Assembly: GCA_024698865.1 (NCBI GenBank)
Contig: JAILQS010000133.1
Span: 1 to 45,911 of the forward strand
DNA: 45,911 nt
Direction: 5' to 3'
DNA from: Lachnospiraceae bacterium
Lineage (GTDB): Bacteria > Bacillota > Clostridia > Lachnospirales > Lachnospiraceae
Shown: positions 32,764 through 42,199 of the stretch, piece by piece
Layout: the number at the start of each line of letters is the position of its first letter
How positions within the stretch are numbered: position 1 is the stretch's first letter
Translations under genes and position numbers: made by a program
The notes under the pieces: generated by a model
What the model saw: the letters and a program-made list of their open reading frames with translations, nothing else
The model's database searches: none
What the model was told of the DNA's origin: nothing

Positions 32764-34083
32764 CTATTCTTCCTCATCCGATGCGCCATCCTGAAAAATA
32801 TCACCTAACAGTTTCAATTCTTCCTCGTAAGTGAATTTTTCCATCACATCCTGCTTGAGAAAATTATTAACCTCATCGATTTTGCTGATTGCAAAATCAA
32901 TTCTTGGATTTGAACCGTTTTTGTATGCACCAATACTAATCAAATCTTCAGCTTCGTCGTATGCTGCCATAACATCCTTTAAGCGACTTGCATTGGTCTT
33001 TTGTTCTTTGGAAACAATAGAATTCATTACCCTGGAAATACTCTGCAAAACATCAATTGCAGGATAATGATTCTTATGTCCAAGTCGTCTTGACAGCATA
33101 ATATGTCCATCCAAAATACCACGTGCCGTATCCGTAATCGGTTCATTGAAATCATCACCGTCTACAAGTACGGTGTAAAGTCCGGTTATGGAACCAACAT
33201 CAGAATTACCGGCCCTCTCTAAAAGTTTAGGCATTTCTGAATAAACACTTGGTGGATATCCTCTGGATACCGGCGGTTCACCGGATGCAAGACCGATTTC
33301 CCTTTGTGCCATGGAAAAACGCGTCAGCGAATCCATCATCAAAAGGACATCTCTCCCCTGATCCCTGAAATATTCAGCGATTGCAGTTGCTGTCTTTGCA
33401 GCTTTATTACGAATCAGTGCGGGCTTATCGGAAGTTGCCACCACTACAACAGAGCGTTTCATTCCTTCCGGACCAAGGTCTCGTTCAATAAATTCCCGAA
33501 CCTCTCTTCCACGCTCTCCAATCAGTGCAATTACGTTAATATCTGCCTGCGTGTTTCTTGCAAACATACCCAACAACGTACTTTTTCCAACACCGCTACC
33601 GGCGAAGATTCCGATACGCTGTCCCTTTCCAAGCGTTAAAAGACCATCCACAGCCTTTACCCCAAGCGGAAGCACTTCATCAATCAATTTTCTCTGCATC
33701 GGGTCAGGCGGTTCTGCCTCAACAGAATAGGTATGTTGTGAAACAAAGGTAGAACCATCCAGCGGTCTTCCCAGACCATCCAAAGTCATTCCCAAAAGTT
33801 CATCACCGACGGTAACCTGTAAGGGCTTCTCCGTATTTTCAATTCTGCTTCCAAGTCCTACGCCTTCCACGTTGTCATATGGCATAAGCAAAACTCTGTC
33901 ATCACGGAACCCTACTACTTCAGCCATAATTTCCTGACCCTGACTATTGGTAATAACGCAAAGATCATTTAGTTTGGCTTCCGGTCCCAGAGATTCTAAC
34001 GTAAGCCCAACCACTTTAACTACTTTTCCCATTTTCTTTACGTATTTTCTATCTAATAATATCTGATATTTATCAAAATTCAT
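32764..34083 (-). CDS. fliI: Flagellum-specific ATPase FliI
   Basis: Hexameric export ATPase, related to the F1 beta subunit. The 439-residue protein has Walker A AGSGVGKST (161-169) and Walker B LLMMDSLTRFSMAQREIGLA. The ASGEPPVSRGYPPSVYSEMP segment and catalytic Glu/Arg region of the type III ATPases are also present. Length and order are typical. A GGGAG ribosome site lies about 11 bases before the ATG, somewhat far. It follows fliH by 48 bases. Confidence 0.98.
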   Translation of the reverse strand: MNFDKYQILLDRKYVKKMGKVVKVVGLTLESLGPEAKLNDLCVITNSQGQEIMAEVVGFRDDRVLLMPYDNVEGVGLGSRIENTEKPLQVTVGDELLGMTLDGLGRPLDGSTFVSQHTYSVEAEPPDPMQRKLIDEVLPLGVKAVDGLLTLGKGQRIGIFAGSGVGKSTLLGMFARNTQADINVIALIGERGREVREFIERDLGPEGMKRSVVVVATSDKPALIRNKAAKTATAIAEYFRDQGRDVLLMMDSLTRFSMAQREIGLASGEPPVSRGYPPSVYSEMPKLLERAGNSDVGSITGLYTVLVDGDDFNEPITDTARGILDGHIMLSRRLGHKNHYPAIDVLQSISRVMNSIVSKEQKTNASRLKDVMAAYDEAEDLISIGAYKNGSNPRIDFAISKIDEVNNFLKQDVMEKFTYEEELKLLGDIFQDGASDEEE

Positions 34084-34131
34084 GTATCTGTCATCTCCCA
34101 GGGAATTCTTCCAAGAAAATATGATTCTCTT

Positions 34132-35031
34132 TTAACAACTTCCAAGAATTCTTAAATTATCGGTCAGTTTTTTCAGTGCCACATCGATACCGGAGTTAAT
34201 CACCCTTGAATCCGCTTCGATCAGACACTGCCCTTTTGTCAAAGAATTATCTTCTAATATTTCTAATTTCGTTCCTTCTTTCAATAGTCCAAGGAATCGC
34301 TCATAGTTCTCATTCACAAATTCAAAATCTTCCGATGAAACATTGATGAGAACTCTCTCACTTCTTCCGGTTTCAGATAATCCAATATCCAAAAGATGCA
34401 AAATCACTTCTTTATTTTGTTCTACAACGATACCCGTTATTTTCTCAATCAACGCACAGGATAACTCTGCAAAGAACGGCTCGAGCTTGTCAATCTGTCC
34501 CTGCATCTGTTGTTCCATTTCCTGTCTTTGATTCTCAATATCGGAAAGCATCTTTGCACGGTCCTCTTCCACCATGGCAAGACCTTCTTTTCTACCGGTA
34601 TTCACGCCTTCTTTGTAGGCTTCATCCTTGATACCCTCTGCCTGGGCATTAGCGTCATTTACAATCTGCTCTGCCTGGGCATTGGCATCTGCAAGAATCT
34701 GTTCCGCTTCTTCTTTGATTCGCTCACGTTCTTTGGCAAACATTTCGTCGTAATTGACAACCGCCATCCCCTGTGTAAAACCATCTTCCTTCGGAGCAGA
34801 ACTATCTCCTAATAATGCATCGATTTCAGCTTCTGTCAGTTCTCCTTCGTTTTGAACCGGATTGTCATTAAAATTGACCGGCACAAAAAGGTCTGAATTA
34901 GAAGAAGGAGGAAGAGACTGCGTCTTTTCCTCCCCTTTATCTTCCGGAAAATATCCCCGACTGTCTGAATCGATGACACGCTTTTCATCTTTTTCAAGAT
35001 TGATATAATTCCATTTGATGATATTAGACAA
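34132..35031 (-). CDS. fliH: Flagellar assembly protein FliH
   Basis: Peripheral stalk that regulates the FliI ATPase and links it to the C-ring. The 299-residue protein has a variable N-terminus. An Ala/Glu-rich coiled coil with repeats (EQILADANAQAEQIVNDANA, then QAEGIKDEAYKEG) spans about 120-165. The C-terminal FliH/HrpE/AtpE domain follows (FFAELSCALIEKITGIVVEQ). I choose the TTG at 35031 (MSNIIKW...) because GGAGGT lies 10 bases upstream; an upstream TTG at 35064 is possible. The start overlaps the fliG stop by 8 bases, so the two are probably coupled. Confidence 0.93.
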   Translation of the reverse strand: MSNIIKWNYINLEKDEKRVIDSDSRGYFPEDKGEEKTQSLPPSSNSDLFVPVNFNDNPVQNEGELTEAEIDALLGDSSAPKEDGFTQGMAVVNYDEMFAKERERIKEEAEQILADANAQAEQIVNDANAQAEGIKDEAYKEGVNTGRKEGLAMVEEDRAKMLSDIENQRQEMEQQMQGQIDKLEPFFAELSCALIEKITGIVVEQNKEVILHLLDIGLSETGRSERVLINVSSEDFEFVNENYERFLGLLKEGTKLEILEDNSLTKGQCLIEADSRVINSGIDVALKKLTDNLRILGSC

Positions 35032-36043
35032 TAATCTCGTCACCTCCACCTCGGGCGATAACAATTTCAGCAGAATCCTCTAACTTACGTATGATGTTAA
35101 CAATCTTCTGCTGTGCTTCCTCAACATCCTTCAAACGAACAGGTCCCATGAAATCCATATCCTCTCGGATCATAGTAGCAAGACGTTTGGACAGGTTGTT
35201 GAAGATAACTTCCTGCACTTCTTCGTTCGAGCCCTTTAAGGCAACTGCAAGTTCATTGTTATCAACTTCACGAAGTACACGCTGAATAGATTTTTCGTCG
35301 AGTGAAAGGATATCCTCGAATACGAACATCTTACGACGAATTTCATCTGCAAGTTCAGGTTCTTCGATTTCAAGAGTTTCCATAATGTGTTTTTCTGTAC
35401 CACGGTCAACCGTATTCAAGATTTCTACGATAGAATCTACACCACCGACAATCGTGTAATCCTGATTAACAAGTGCAGCAAGCTTCTGCTCCAATACACG
35501 TTCCACGTCTTTGATGACATCCGGTGATGTTCTGTCCATCTGGGCGATTCTCTTTGCAACGTCCGTCTGTTTATCCGGCGTTAATGCGGAAATAATCTGC
35601 GCAGACTGTGCGGATGACAAATAAGACAAAATCAACGCAATGGTCTGCGGATGCTCGTCCTGAATAAAGTTTAACAACTGGCTGGCATCAGTCTTACGCA
35701 CAAATTCGAACGGACGAACCTGTAAGGAAGCGGTAAGTCTTCCAATAACGTCCATCGCCTTTTCTGCACCGAGTGCCTTCTCCAAAACTTCTTTGGCGTA
35801 TCCGACACCACCTTCGGCAATATACTGCTGTGCAAGACAAATCTCGTAAAACTCATCCATTACCAAATCTTTTTCTGCCGGTGAAATACTTCTTGTATTG
35901 GCTATTTCCAGCGTAAGCTGTTCTATTTCTTCTTCTTTGAGATGTTTGAAAATGGTAGCTGACTTTTCAGGTCCCAAAGTAATCAAAAGAATCGCAGCCT
36001 TTTGCAGACCGGTTAATTCTTCTTCGTATTTTCCACTAGCCAT
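35024..36043 (-). CDS. fliG: Flagellar motor switch protein FliG
   Basis: C-ring protein that converts stator action into torque. The 339-residue protein has the N-terminal FliF-binding domain (LTGLQKAAILLITLGPEKSA) and the middle domain with the EHPQ motif (130-133) for FliM binding. The C-terminal torque helix region contains AVALKGSNEEVQEVIFNNLS and RLKDVEEAQQKIVNIIRKLE. Length is typical. GGGGG lies 8 bases before the ATG and overlaps the end of fliF. Its stop overlaps the fliH start. Confidence 0.98.
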   Translation of the reverse strand: MASGKYEEELTGLQKAAILLITLGPEKSATIFKHLKEEEIEQLTLEIANTRSISPAEKDLVMDEFYEICLAQQYIAEGGVGYAKEVLEKALGAEKAMDVIGRLTASLQVRPFEFVRKTDASQLLNFIQDEHPQTIALILSYLSSAQSAQIISALTPDKQTDVAKRIAQMDRTSPDVIKDVERVLEQKLAALVNQDYTIVGGVDSIVEILNTVDRGTEKHIMETLEIEEPELADEIRRKMFVFEDILSLDEKSIQRVLREVDNNELAVALKGSNEEVQEVIFNNLSKRLATMIREDMDFMGPVRLKDVEEAQQKIVNIIRKLEDSAEIVIARGGGDEIIV

Positions 36044-36048
36044 TTACA

Positions 36049-37656
36049 TTACCCCCAATCGTCCTGAAGCCAGTTACGAAGCAAGTTAGCAACTGCTTCC
36101 GGATTCTCATCAACGAATTTTTCAACCATTTTTCTGGTTTCAGATTTTTCACTAAAGTCAATATCCTCAGGTGTCTGATTTTCTTTCGTGGTAGCAAGCA
36201 ACTGTTCAACAGAAAGCTCCGGTTCCATTTCGGTAACTTCTACCGGTGCTGTTCCTCTTACAATTACAAATACAAGGAATGCAACAATCAGTACAGCAAG
36301 GACAATCATCAAAATGTTCTTTGGATCGACCGGTGATACCTCTTTTGGATTAAATACCGGCTGATCCCATGCAGAAACCGAAATATTTTCGGTAGCAATT
36401 CCGGTTGCCTGTGAAATCAGTGAAATTACCTGTTCTTCGTCGTATTCGCTGGCAACTCTGGCACTGTTCTGGTCGATGTAATCCTCAAATGTGATTCCTT
36501 CTAATAATCCCTGACGCTCTAACGCCTCTTCGTCATACTGGATAAATCGTGTAAGTACAACAGATATAGAGGAGTTTTCCGGCTGTACAGCACCAACTTC
36601 ATAATCTGTCTTCGTTACTCTCTCATTCGGCAGATAATCTGCTTTATTTACCTTAACGGAGCTGTCACTGGAGCCTCCGTTATCTATTACATAGTCCGTC
36701 TCTTCATCATTGGACGTTGTACCCGGAATTCCGGCTGCTGTCGTATTTTTACCTTTGGATTCGTAAGAATAGCTGGAAGAATAAACACCCTGGTCTTTTC
36801 CTTCGTCCGGTGTATATTCCGTATACATTTCCTGTACGGTATCAAAATTAAATGCAATGTTGGCTCCAACTTCCACATCATCAAAACCATACTTGATTAA
36901 CATCTGCTGTACGGTAAGTTTGTACTGGTTGGTAAGTCTCTCCTCGTACTCTTCCTTATCGCTGACTGCAGCGCCAAGACCTTCTCTTGATGCGGAACTG
37001 AACAAAAGATTTTGTTCACTGTCCATAATTACAACATTGTCCGTATTCTTTGCTCCAACAGCATTGGAAACCAATACCGCAATACTCTCTGCTGCATCCT
37101 TGGAAATATCTTCACTTAACGTAAGAATAATGCTTACGTTGGTATCCTGCTCTGCATCTAAAATCGTATATGTATTGTCCGGTACGTTGATGCTGACTGT
37201 AGCATCCTCGATTCCTTCAATCTTACAGATTGCATTTTTAAGTTCGGTCTGGGACGCAAGAATCGCCTTTTGATTCTTCTCTGTCTCAGTCGTACTCATA
37301 TCATTATCAAGTGCCCAGTCCCAATCGTAATTGTCTGACTGGATTTCGTTATCTGCCATTACATTAAGACCTGCGGTATAATCCTTGTCCTGTACGAAAA
37401 TAGTCTTACCATCTCTTGACTGCTCATACGTGATGTTCGCTGCGCTCAACAATGTACCCAGATTGCTCGCATCAGCGACTTCTTCAAAGCTTGCCAAGGT
37501 CGTCTCATACTTTGGTCTTGACAAAAAATAAGACAGCAATCCAATTACTACAACGATTAAAACAATCACTCCGATAATAATCGTTTTTTGTCTTGCCGTA
37601 TATTTATTCCAGAACTCTAAAAATCTCTCCTGGAGTTGTCTGATTCGTTCCTGCAT
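36049..37656 (-). CDS. fliF: Flagellar MS-ring protein FliF
   Basis: Forms the MS ring in the membrane, the first structure of basal-body assembly. The 535-residue protein has a first membrane helix (about 26-46: IIIGVIVLIVVVIGLLSYFL) and ring-building motif domains with DATVSINVPDN. A large extracytoplasmic region with a Gly/Ser/Thr loop near 285-330 comes next. The second membrane helix lies near 440-465 (ILMIVLAVLIVAFLVFVIV). The FliG-binding tail ends in DENPEAVANLLRNWLQDDWG. GGAGG lies 7 bases before the ATG. It is followed by fliG after 5 bases. Confidence 0.98.
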   Translation of the reverse strand: MQERIRQLQERFLEFWNKYTARQKTIIIGVIVLIVVVIGLLSYFLSRPKYETTLASFEEVADASNLGTLLSAANITYEQSRDGKTIFVQDKDYTAGLNVMADNEIQSDNYDWDWALDNDMSTTETEKNQKAILASQTELKNAICKIEGIEDATVSINVPDNTYTILDAEQDTNVSIILTLSEDISKDAAESIAVLVSNAVGAKNTDNVVIMDSEQNLLFSSASREGLGAAVSDKEEYEERLTNQYKLTVQQMLIKYGFDDVEVGANIAFNFDTVQEMYTEYTPDEGKDQGVYSSSYSYESKGKNTTAAGIPGTTSNDEETDYVIDNGGSSDSSVKVNKADYLPNERVTKTDYEVGAVQPENSSISVVLTRFIQYDEEALERQGLLEGITFEDYIDQNSARVASEYDEEQVISLISQATGIATENISVSAWDQPVFNPKEVSPVDPKNILMIVLAVLIVAFLVFVIVRGTAPVEVTEMEPELSVEQLLATTKENQTPEDIDFSEKSETRKMVEKFVDENPEAVANLLRNWLQDDWG

Positions 37657-37683
37657 CTTAGTCCCTCCGGTTACCCCCTAGAA

Positions 37684-37998
37684 TTAGAATTGTAAATTCA
37701 TAATCTCTTTATATGCATCCAATACACCATTGCGAACGGCTACCGTGTATTGTAATGAAATATTGGCTTTCTGCTGCGCCACCATCAAATCATGTGTGCT
37801 TGTGGAAGTTCCTAACGCATAATTGATTTCTTGTTCTTCGGCAGCATTCGTCAAATCATTTGTTTCATTTACCATGTCCATTGCAGACTGAAACAAGGTA
37901 TCAAAAGTTGTACCCTGTGTCTTTTTCTCATCATCAATTCTTTTAAAAATAGTATTATATCTGGTTGCTTCTGTTACAGAACCTAATTTTGAAACCAT
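37684..37998 (-). CDS. fliE: Flagellar hook-basal body protein FliE
   Basis: Adaptor between the MS ring and the rod, exported early. The 104-residue protein has the C-terminal FliE signature (THDLMVAQQKANISLQYTVA, then VRNGVLDAYKEIMNLQF). The ATG at 37998 has GAGG 7 bases upstream and is preferred to the in-frame ATG at 38013. It lies between flgC and fliF, as in B. subtilis. Confidence 0.96.
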   Translation of the reverse strand: MVSKLGSVTEATRYNTIFKRIDDEKKTQGTTFDTLFQSAMDMVNETNDLTNAAEEQEINYALGTSTSTHDLMVAQQKANISLQYTVAVRNGVLDAYKEIMNLQF

Positions 37999-38074
37999 GA
38001 TTCTTCCTCTCATCCGTTGTATCTGTCGTTTAAATTACTATGTACTGTCTATCGCTTGATTAATAGCCTGATAA

Positions 38075-38518
38075 TTAGCTATCCATCTCCAAAGCCTTGG
38101 TTATCATTGCCTTCGTCGCGTTAAATGCGGTTACATTTGCTTCATAGGAACGGCTGGCGTCAATCATATCTGTCATCTCGGTTGCAATATTAACATTCGG
38201 ATAGGTAACGTAACCCTGTTCGTCTGCATCCGGATGCGTCGGATCGTAAACTTTACTTCCTACGGAAGGATCTTCTACGATTCTGGTAATACGCACACCG
38301 TTACTTCCCCCGGAAACAACTCCGGTAGCAAGGGTAAATGCCTCATTAAATGTACCAATCTTCTTCTCCGCAAAAACCACATTCTTGCGTCGGTATACTT
38401 TTCCTTCAGCATCTCTGGTTGTATTCGCATTTGCAATATTCTGCGCAATAATATCTGTTCTCGTCTGTTGTGCCGTCATTCCGCTGGCACTGATATTCAA
38501 AGCTCCAAATACACGCAT
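38075..38518 (-). CDS. flgC: Flagellar basal-body rod protein FlgC
   Basis: Proximal rod subunit. The 147-residue protein has the N-terminal rod signature (FGALNISASGMTAQQTRTDI, then IAQNIANANTT). The C-terminal helix is TEMTDMIDASRSYEANVTAF, typical of FlgC. Length matches the family. GGAGG lies 7 bases before the ATG. It follows flgB by 58 bases. Confidence 0.97.
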   Translation of the reverse strand: MRVFGALNISASGMTAQQTRTDIIAQNIANANTTRDAEGKVYRRKNVVFAEKKIGTFNEAFTLATGVVSGGSNGVRITRIVEDPSVGSKVYDPTHPDADEQGYVTYPNVNIATEMTDMIDASRSYEANVTAFNATKAMITKALEMDS

Positions 38519-38576
38519 ATAAGTACCTCCTCAAAATTCCAAGAGTATCTGTTATCTGTTGTATATTATATATCGG

Positions 38577-38969
38577 CTATTTTGCCTGTGAAAGTACAGA
38601 TTTGATACGACTAAATTCCTGTGTCATGGAATCTAACAATGTGTAATATCGAAGCTGGTTCTTTGCCAGTTCCGCATTCTCTGTACTAATATCTACGTTA
38701 TTGTTGTCCATACGGAAGCTATACTGATAGGCCTCTGTATAGGTTGTTGAATTAATGGTATTCAAATCTATATTATTAATATCATCATCCAAAGATTTAC
38801 CACCGGAAACTGCTGTTCTAAGATAGGCTTCAAACTGCACATCCTTACGTTTGTAGTTTGGCGTATCTACATTTGCAATATTTTCTGCAATTAATTCATT
38901 TCTTTTCCAGCTTGCATCCGCTGCTTTGTCTAAAACATTGATATAATTGTATGCATTTGAACCAATCAT
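38577..38969 (-). CDS. flgB: Flagellar basal-body rod protein FlgB
   Basis: Proximal rod subunit and first gene of the flagellar cluster. The 130-residue protein has the rod motif ELIAENIANVDTPNYKRKDV near residue 25 and the C-terminal helix typical of FlgB. I use the ATG at 38969, with an AAGGGA site about 9 bases upstream; a GTG at 38975 is a close in-frame alternative. A perfect -10 (TATAAT) lies 25 bases before the ATG, so the flagellar transcript likely starts here with a very short leader. Confidence 0.96.
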   Translation of the reverse strand: MIGSNAYNYINVLDKAADASWKRNELIAENIANVDTPNYKRKDVQFEAYLRTAVSGGKSLDDDINNIDLNTINSTTYTEAYQYSFRMDNNNVDISTENAELAKNQLRYYTLLDSMTQEFSRIKSVLSQAK

Positions 38970-38994
38970 AGTCACACTTCCCTTCTTATAGTTT

Positions 38995-39022
38995 ATTATA
39001 GACTATTTTATAAAAAACACAA
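38995..39022 (-). promoter_or_regulatory. Candidate promoter of the fla/che operon
   Basis: On the minus strand TTGTGT (39022-39017), a 16-base spacer and TATAAT (39000-38995) lie just before flgB and just after the codY terminator. The -10 is a perfect match and the -35 is weak, a pattern open to activator control. I see no c-di-GMP riboswitch in the short leader and no sigma-28-type promoter. Confidence 0.55.
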
Positions 39023-39084
39023 GATTTATTTATTAAAAAGATAATAAAGCACTATATTTTGTGAAAAGAACAAAGTAGTTTTCT

Positions 39085-39126
39085 ATAAATTGCAAAAGGG
39101 ATTTGCAGTAACCTACAAATCCCTTT
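39085..39126 (-). terminator. Terminator of codY
   Basis: AAAGGGATTTG (minus strand 39126-39116) pairs perfectly with CAAATCCCTTT (39105-39095) around a 10-base loop. It is followed by a T-rich stretch (TGCAATTT). It starts 23 bases after the codY stop and separates codY from the flagellar promoter. Confidence 0.75.
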
Positions 39127-39148
39127 GTTCCTTGATTTCCATAATCAA

Positions 39149-39922
39149 TTATTTGTTTTTCATCTTTTCCAGTTCGTCGAAAATCACATCATTGACAACC
39201 TTGATATACGTTCCTTTCATTCCGGAAGAACGTGATTCGATAACACCTGCACTTTCAAATTTGCGAAGTGCGTTGACGATAACGGAACGTGTGATTCCAA
39301 CTCTGTCAGCAATCTTGCTTGCAACAAGAATTCCTTCATTGCCTTCCAATTCGTCGAAGATGTGTGTAATTGCTTCCAGCTCCGAGAAAGAAAGTGTATT
39401 GATCGCACTACGTACAATCTGAACTTTACGATTCTCTTCTGCGTTCTCTTCATTAACAGAGCGAAGCATCTCGAGTCCGACAACCGTTGTACCATATTCA
39501 CTAAGAATAATATCGTCAATACTGTAGTTTCCATAACGTTTATAAATGAACAATGTTCCAAGTCTCTCTGCCGCAATATCAATCGGACAGATAATTGCCT
39601 GATATGAATCTACTTCTTTGCACTCAAAACCTAATGTTTCAAGATTAACATTCTCTTTTGTAGAAAGAATATTAAGAAGTCGCTCATTTAACATATCATC
39701 GATGTGTCCCCCAACACTATCTTTGATTAATTCCTGAATCTCGCGTACACCCTCACGATTTTTAATCCCAAGTACCTTCCCCTTTTTACTGATCACCATT
39801 ACATTGGATTCCAGTATCTCACTCATCACATCACATATATCATTAAAGACTACTTTATGTGAGTTGTTGTTGTGTAACAATTTATTAATCTTTCTTGTTT
39901 TATCAAGCAATTGTACACTCAT
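39149..39922 (-). CDS. codY: GTP- and branched-chain amino acid-sensing repressor CodY
   Basis: Global nutrient regulator of Firmicutes that represses many genes, including motility genes in B. subtilis, when GTP and branched-chain amino acids are plentiful. The 257-residue protein has the N-terminal GAF effector domain (about 1-150). The winged helix-turn-helix at about 200-245 (SKIADRVGITRSVIVNALRK, then SRSSGMKGTYIKVVND) is nearly identical in pattern to known CodY. GGAGG precedes the ATG. It sits immediately upstream of flgB, the conserved codY-flgB neighbourhood, but with its own promoter and terminator. Confidence 0.97.
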   Translation of the reverse strand: MSVQLLDKTRKINKLLHNNNSHKVVFNDICDVMSEILESNVMVISKKGKVLGIKNREGVREIQELIKDSVGGHIDDMLNERLLNILSTKENVNLETLGFECKEVDSYQAIICPIDIAAERLGTLFIYKRYGNYSIDDIILSEYGTTVVGLEMLRSVNEENAEENRKVQIVRSAINTLSFSELEAITHIFDELEGNEGILVASKIADRVGITRSVIVNALRKFESAGVIESRSSGMKGTYIKVVNDVIFDELEKMKNK

Positions 39923-39951
39923 ATTAATCCTCCTTCATATGTTAACAACGT

Positions 39952-39974
39952 AATCGACTCCCCTTTCGTCGATT
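39952..39974 (-). promoter_or_regulatory. Hairpin at the 5' end of the codY leader
   Basis: AATCGAC (39974-39968) and GTCGATT (39958-39952) on the minus strand form a perfect 7-base-pair stem with a 9-base loop (GAAAGGGGA). Given the promoter just upstream, the codY message would begin almost exactly with this hairpin. Confidence 0.45.
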
Positions 39975-39982
39975 TCATTTAT

Positions 39983-40012
39983 AGTGTACCACCAAATCAG
40001 CAAAAAAATCAA
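39983..40012 (-). promoter_or_regulatory. Candidate promoter of codY
   Basis: TTGATT (40012-40007), an 18-base spacer and TACACT (39988-39983), with a TGG just before the -10 (extended -10 TGn), lie about 60 bases before the codY ATG on the minus strand. Confidence 0.5.
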
Positions 40013-40108
40013 TCCCATTTGTGTGTTTTTTTAGATTTATTTAAAAATTCAGTACTTTTTTCAGATTTTCATCAAGCACAGGTCGAAATTGTGTATATTT
40101 TGCACTTA

Positions 40109-42181
40109 TTATGTTTCTTTTGACGCTATTTTCACAAATCCACAATTCTGGTCCATACAAACGAGCTTATTGCCTTTTTCCAAAAGCAAACTTCCGCAAT
40201 CCGGGCATTTTTCTTTGGATGGTTTCTGCCATACCATAAAATCACAATCCGGATATGCCTCACATCCGAAAAATTTACGTCCTTTCTTTGTTTTGCGAAG
40301 GACAACATCCTTACCGCATTTCGGACACTCTACGCCGATTTTTTCAAAGTATGGTTTGGTGTTACGGCAGTCCGGAAATCCCGGACAAGCAAGGAACTTA
40401 CCATGCGGACCGTATTTGATGACCATCTTTCTTCCGCATTGTTCACACTCTACATCTGTTTCCTCGTCGTGAATTTCAACTTTTTCAAGTTCTTCTTCTG
40501 CGGCCTTCACTGCCACTTCCAAATCCGGATAGAAGTTTCGGATAATGGTTTTCCACTGTACCACACCTTCCTCCACGCAGTCGAGAAGTCCTTCCATATT
40601 AGCGGTAAAATTCACATCTACAATAGAATGGAATGCATCTGTCATAATGCTGTCTACAATCTCACCTAACTCTGTTACGTAAAGGTTTTTATTCTCTTTT
40701 ACAATGTATCTTCGCGCTAAGATTGTAGTAATGGTCGGTGCATACGTACTCGGACGACCGATTCCCATCTCTTCCAATGTTTTAACCAGACTTGCCTCGG
40801 TAAAATGTGCCGGAGGTTGCGTAAAGTGCTGGTCTTCTCTTGCCTCTTGCAGTTCAAGTGAAGTATTCTCTTCCAGGCCTTTCGATAAAACGGACTTGGC
40901 AACTTTATCTTCATCTGTTGTGTATACTGCCAGGAAACCATCAAATATCACTTTGGAATCAGAGGCTTTAAATACATGCTTTCCATCGCTGATTTTAACG
41001 GAAATCGTCTCATATTTTGCCTGTTGCATACGGCTTGCCACGAATCGTTTCCAAACCAGTTGATATAATCTGAACTGATCTCTGCTTAAGGATTCTTTTA
41101 CCTGGGCAGGTGTAAGTTCCACGTAAGTAGGACGAATCGCTTCGTGTGCATCCTGTATATTTTTATTCTCTTTTTTCGCTTTTACGGAATCTGCAACCAT
41201 ATCAGCACCGTAGTTTTCTTTGATAAACTCTTTGGCAAGCTGATCGGCTTCCTCAGAAATACGGGTAGAATCGGTACGCAGGTACGTAATCAAACCAACC
41301 GTGCCTCTTCCTTTGATATGCGTTCCTTCATACAACTGCTGTGCAATACGCATCGTTTTCTGGGTAGAAAAATTAAGTGTTTTGGCCGCTTCCTGCTGCA
41401 GTGTACTTGTTGTAAAAGGAAGCGGAGCTTTTTTAATTCTCTCTCCACGTTTGATATTGGTAATTGTATATTTGCCTTTTTTTATAGCTTTGAGATATTC
41501 ATCCGTCTGCTTCTTATCCGAAAGCTCCACCTTACCATCTTCTAATCCGTAGAACTTTGCAGTTAACGGCTTCTTCTCACCCGGAAGCTTAAAATCAGCA
41601 TCTATGCTCCAGTACTCTTCCGGAACAAAGGCATTGATTTCATCTTCTCTTTCACAAATGATTCTAAGTGCTACGGACTGTACTCTTCCGGCACTCAAGC
41701 CTCTTTTTACTTTTGCCCATAGCAAAGGTGAGATGCTGTAACCTACCATTCGGTCCAACACTCTTCGTGCCTGCTGTGCATTTACAAGGTTCATATTAAT
41801 CGTTCTGGCATTCTTAATGGATGCCTTTACGGCACTTTTGGTAATCTCATTAAATGTAATTCTTTGTGTATTGGTATTCTCTAACTTCAAGGCATGATAC
41901 AAGTGCCACGAAATCGCTTCTCCTTCGCGGTCCGGGTCGGTTGCGAGATAAACTTTATCTGCCTTCTTTACTTCCTTACGAAGCTTGGCAAGCAATTCTC
42001 CTTTTCCACGAATTGTAATATACCCCGGTTCAAAATCATTCTCAAAGTCAATTCCCATCTTGCTCTTTGGCAAATCCCTGACATGACCATTGGAAGCAAT
42101 GACTTCATAGTTTTTACCTAACATCTTCTTTATGGTGGCCGCTTTTGCAGGCGACTCCACAATTACCAGATTTTTTGGCAT
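40109..42181 (-). CDS. topA: DNA topoisomerase I
   Basis: Type IA topoisomerase that relaxes negative supercoils. The 690-residue protein has the TOPRIM domain (LVIVESPAKAATIKKML; ATDPDREGEAISWH), the catalytic Tyr300 in LITYLRTDSTR, and the usual gate domains. Three C-terminal zinc ribbons follow (CEQCG...CPGFPDC; CPKCG...CEAYPDC; CPDCG...CMDQNC). All key residues are present. The ATG at 42181 has GGAG 7 bases upstream and is preferred to the ATG at 42196. It follows dprA by 18 bases. A 186-base gap to codY shows no clear topA terminator. Confidence 0.98.
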   Translation of the reverse strand: MPKNLVIVESPAKAATIKKMLGKNYEVIASNGHVRDLPKSKMGIDFENDFEPGYITIRGKGELLAKLRKEVKKADKVYLATDPDREGEAISWHLYHALKLENTNTQRITFNEITKSAVKASIKNARTINMNLVNAQQARRVLDRMVGYSISPLLWAKVKRGLSAGRVQSVALRIICEREDEINAFVPEEYWSIDADFKLPGEKKPLTAKFYGLEDGKVELSDKKQTDEYLKAIKKGKYTITNIKRGERIKKAPLPFTTSTLQQEAAKTLNFSTQKTMRIAQQLYEGTHIKGRGTVGLITYLRTDSTRISEEADQLAKEFIKENYGADMVADSVKAKKENKNIQDAHEAIRPTYVELTPAQVKESLSRDQFRLYQLVWKRFVASRMQQAKYETISVKISDGKHVFKASDSKVIFDGFLAVYTTDEDKVAKSVLSKGLEENTSLELQEAREDQHFTQPPAHFTEASLVKTLEEMGIGRPSTYAPTITTILARRYIVKENKNLYVTELGEIVDSIMTDAFHSIVDVNFTANMEGLLDCVEEGVVQWKTIIRNFYPDLEVAVKAAEEELEKVEIHDEETDVECEQCGRKMVIKYGPHGKFLACPGFPDCRNTKPYFEKIGVECPKCGKDVVLRKTKKGRKFFGCEAYPDCDFMVWQKPSKEKCPDCGSLLLEKGNKLVCMDQNCGFVKIASKET

Positions 42182-42199
42182 AATAACACTCCTCAAAAT

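Noticed and set aside
38970-39084. Possible c-di-GMP riboswitch before flgB
   Set aside because: Clostridial flgB leaders can hold one, but the -10 lies 25 bases before the start and no riboswitch core sequence is visible.
39976-40108. Terminator for topA
   Set aside because: The stretch after topA is AT-rich, but I found no stable stem followed by a T-run.
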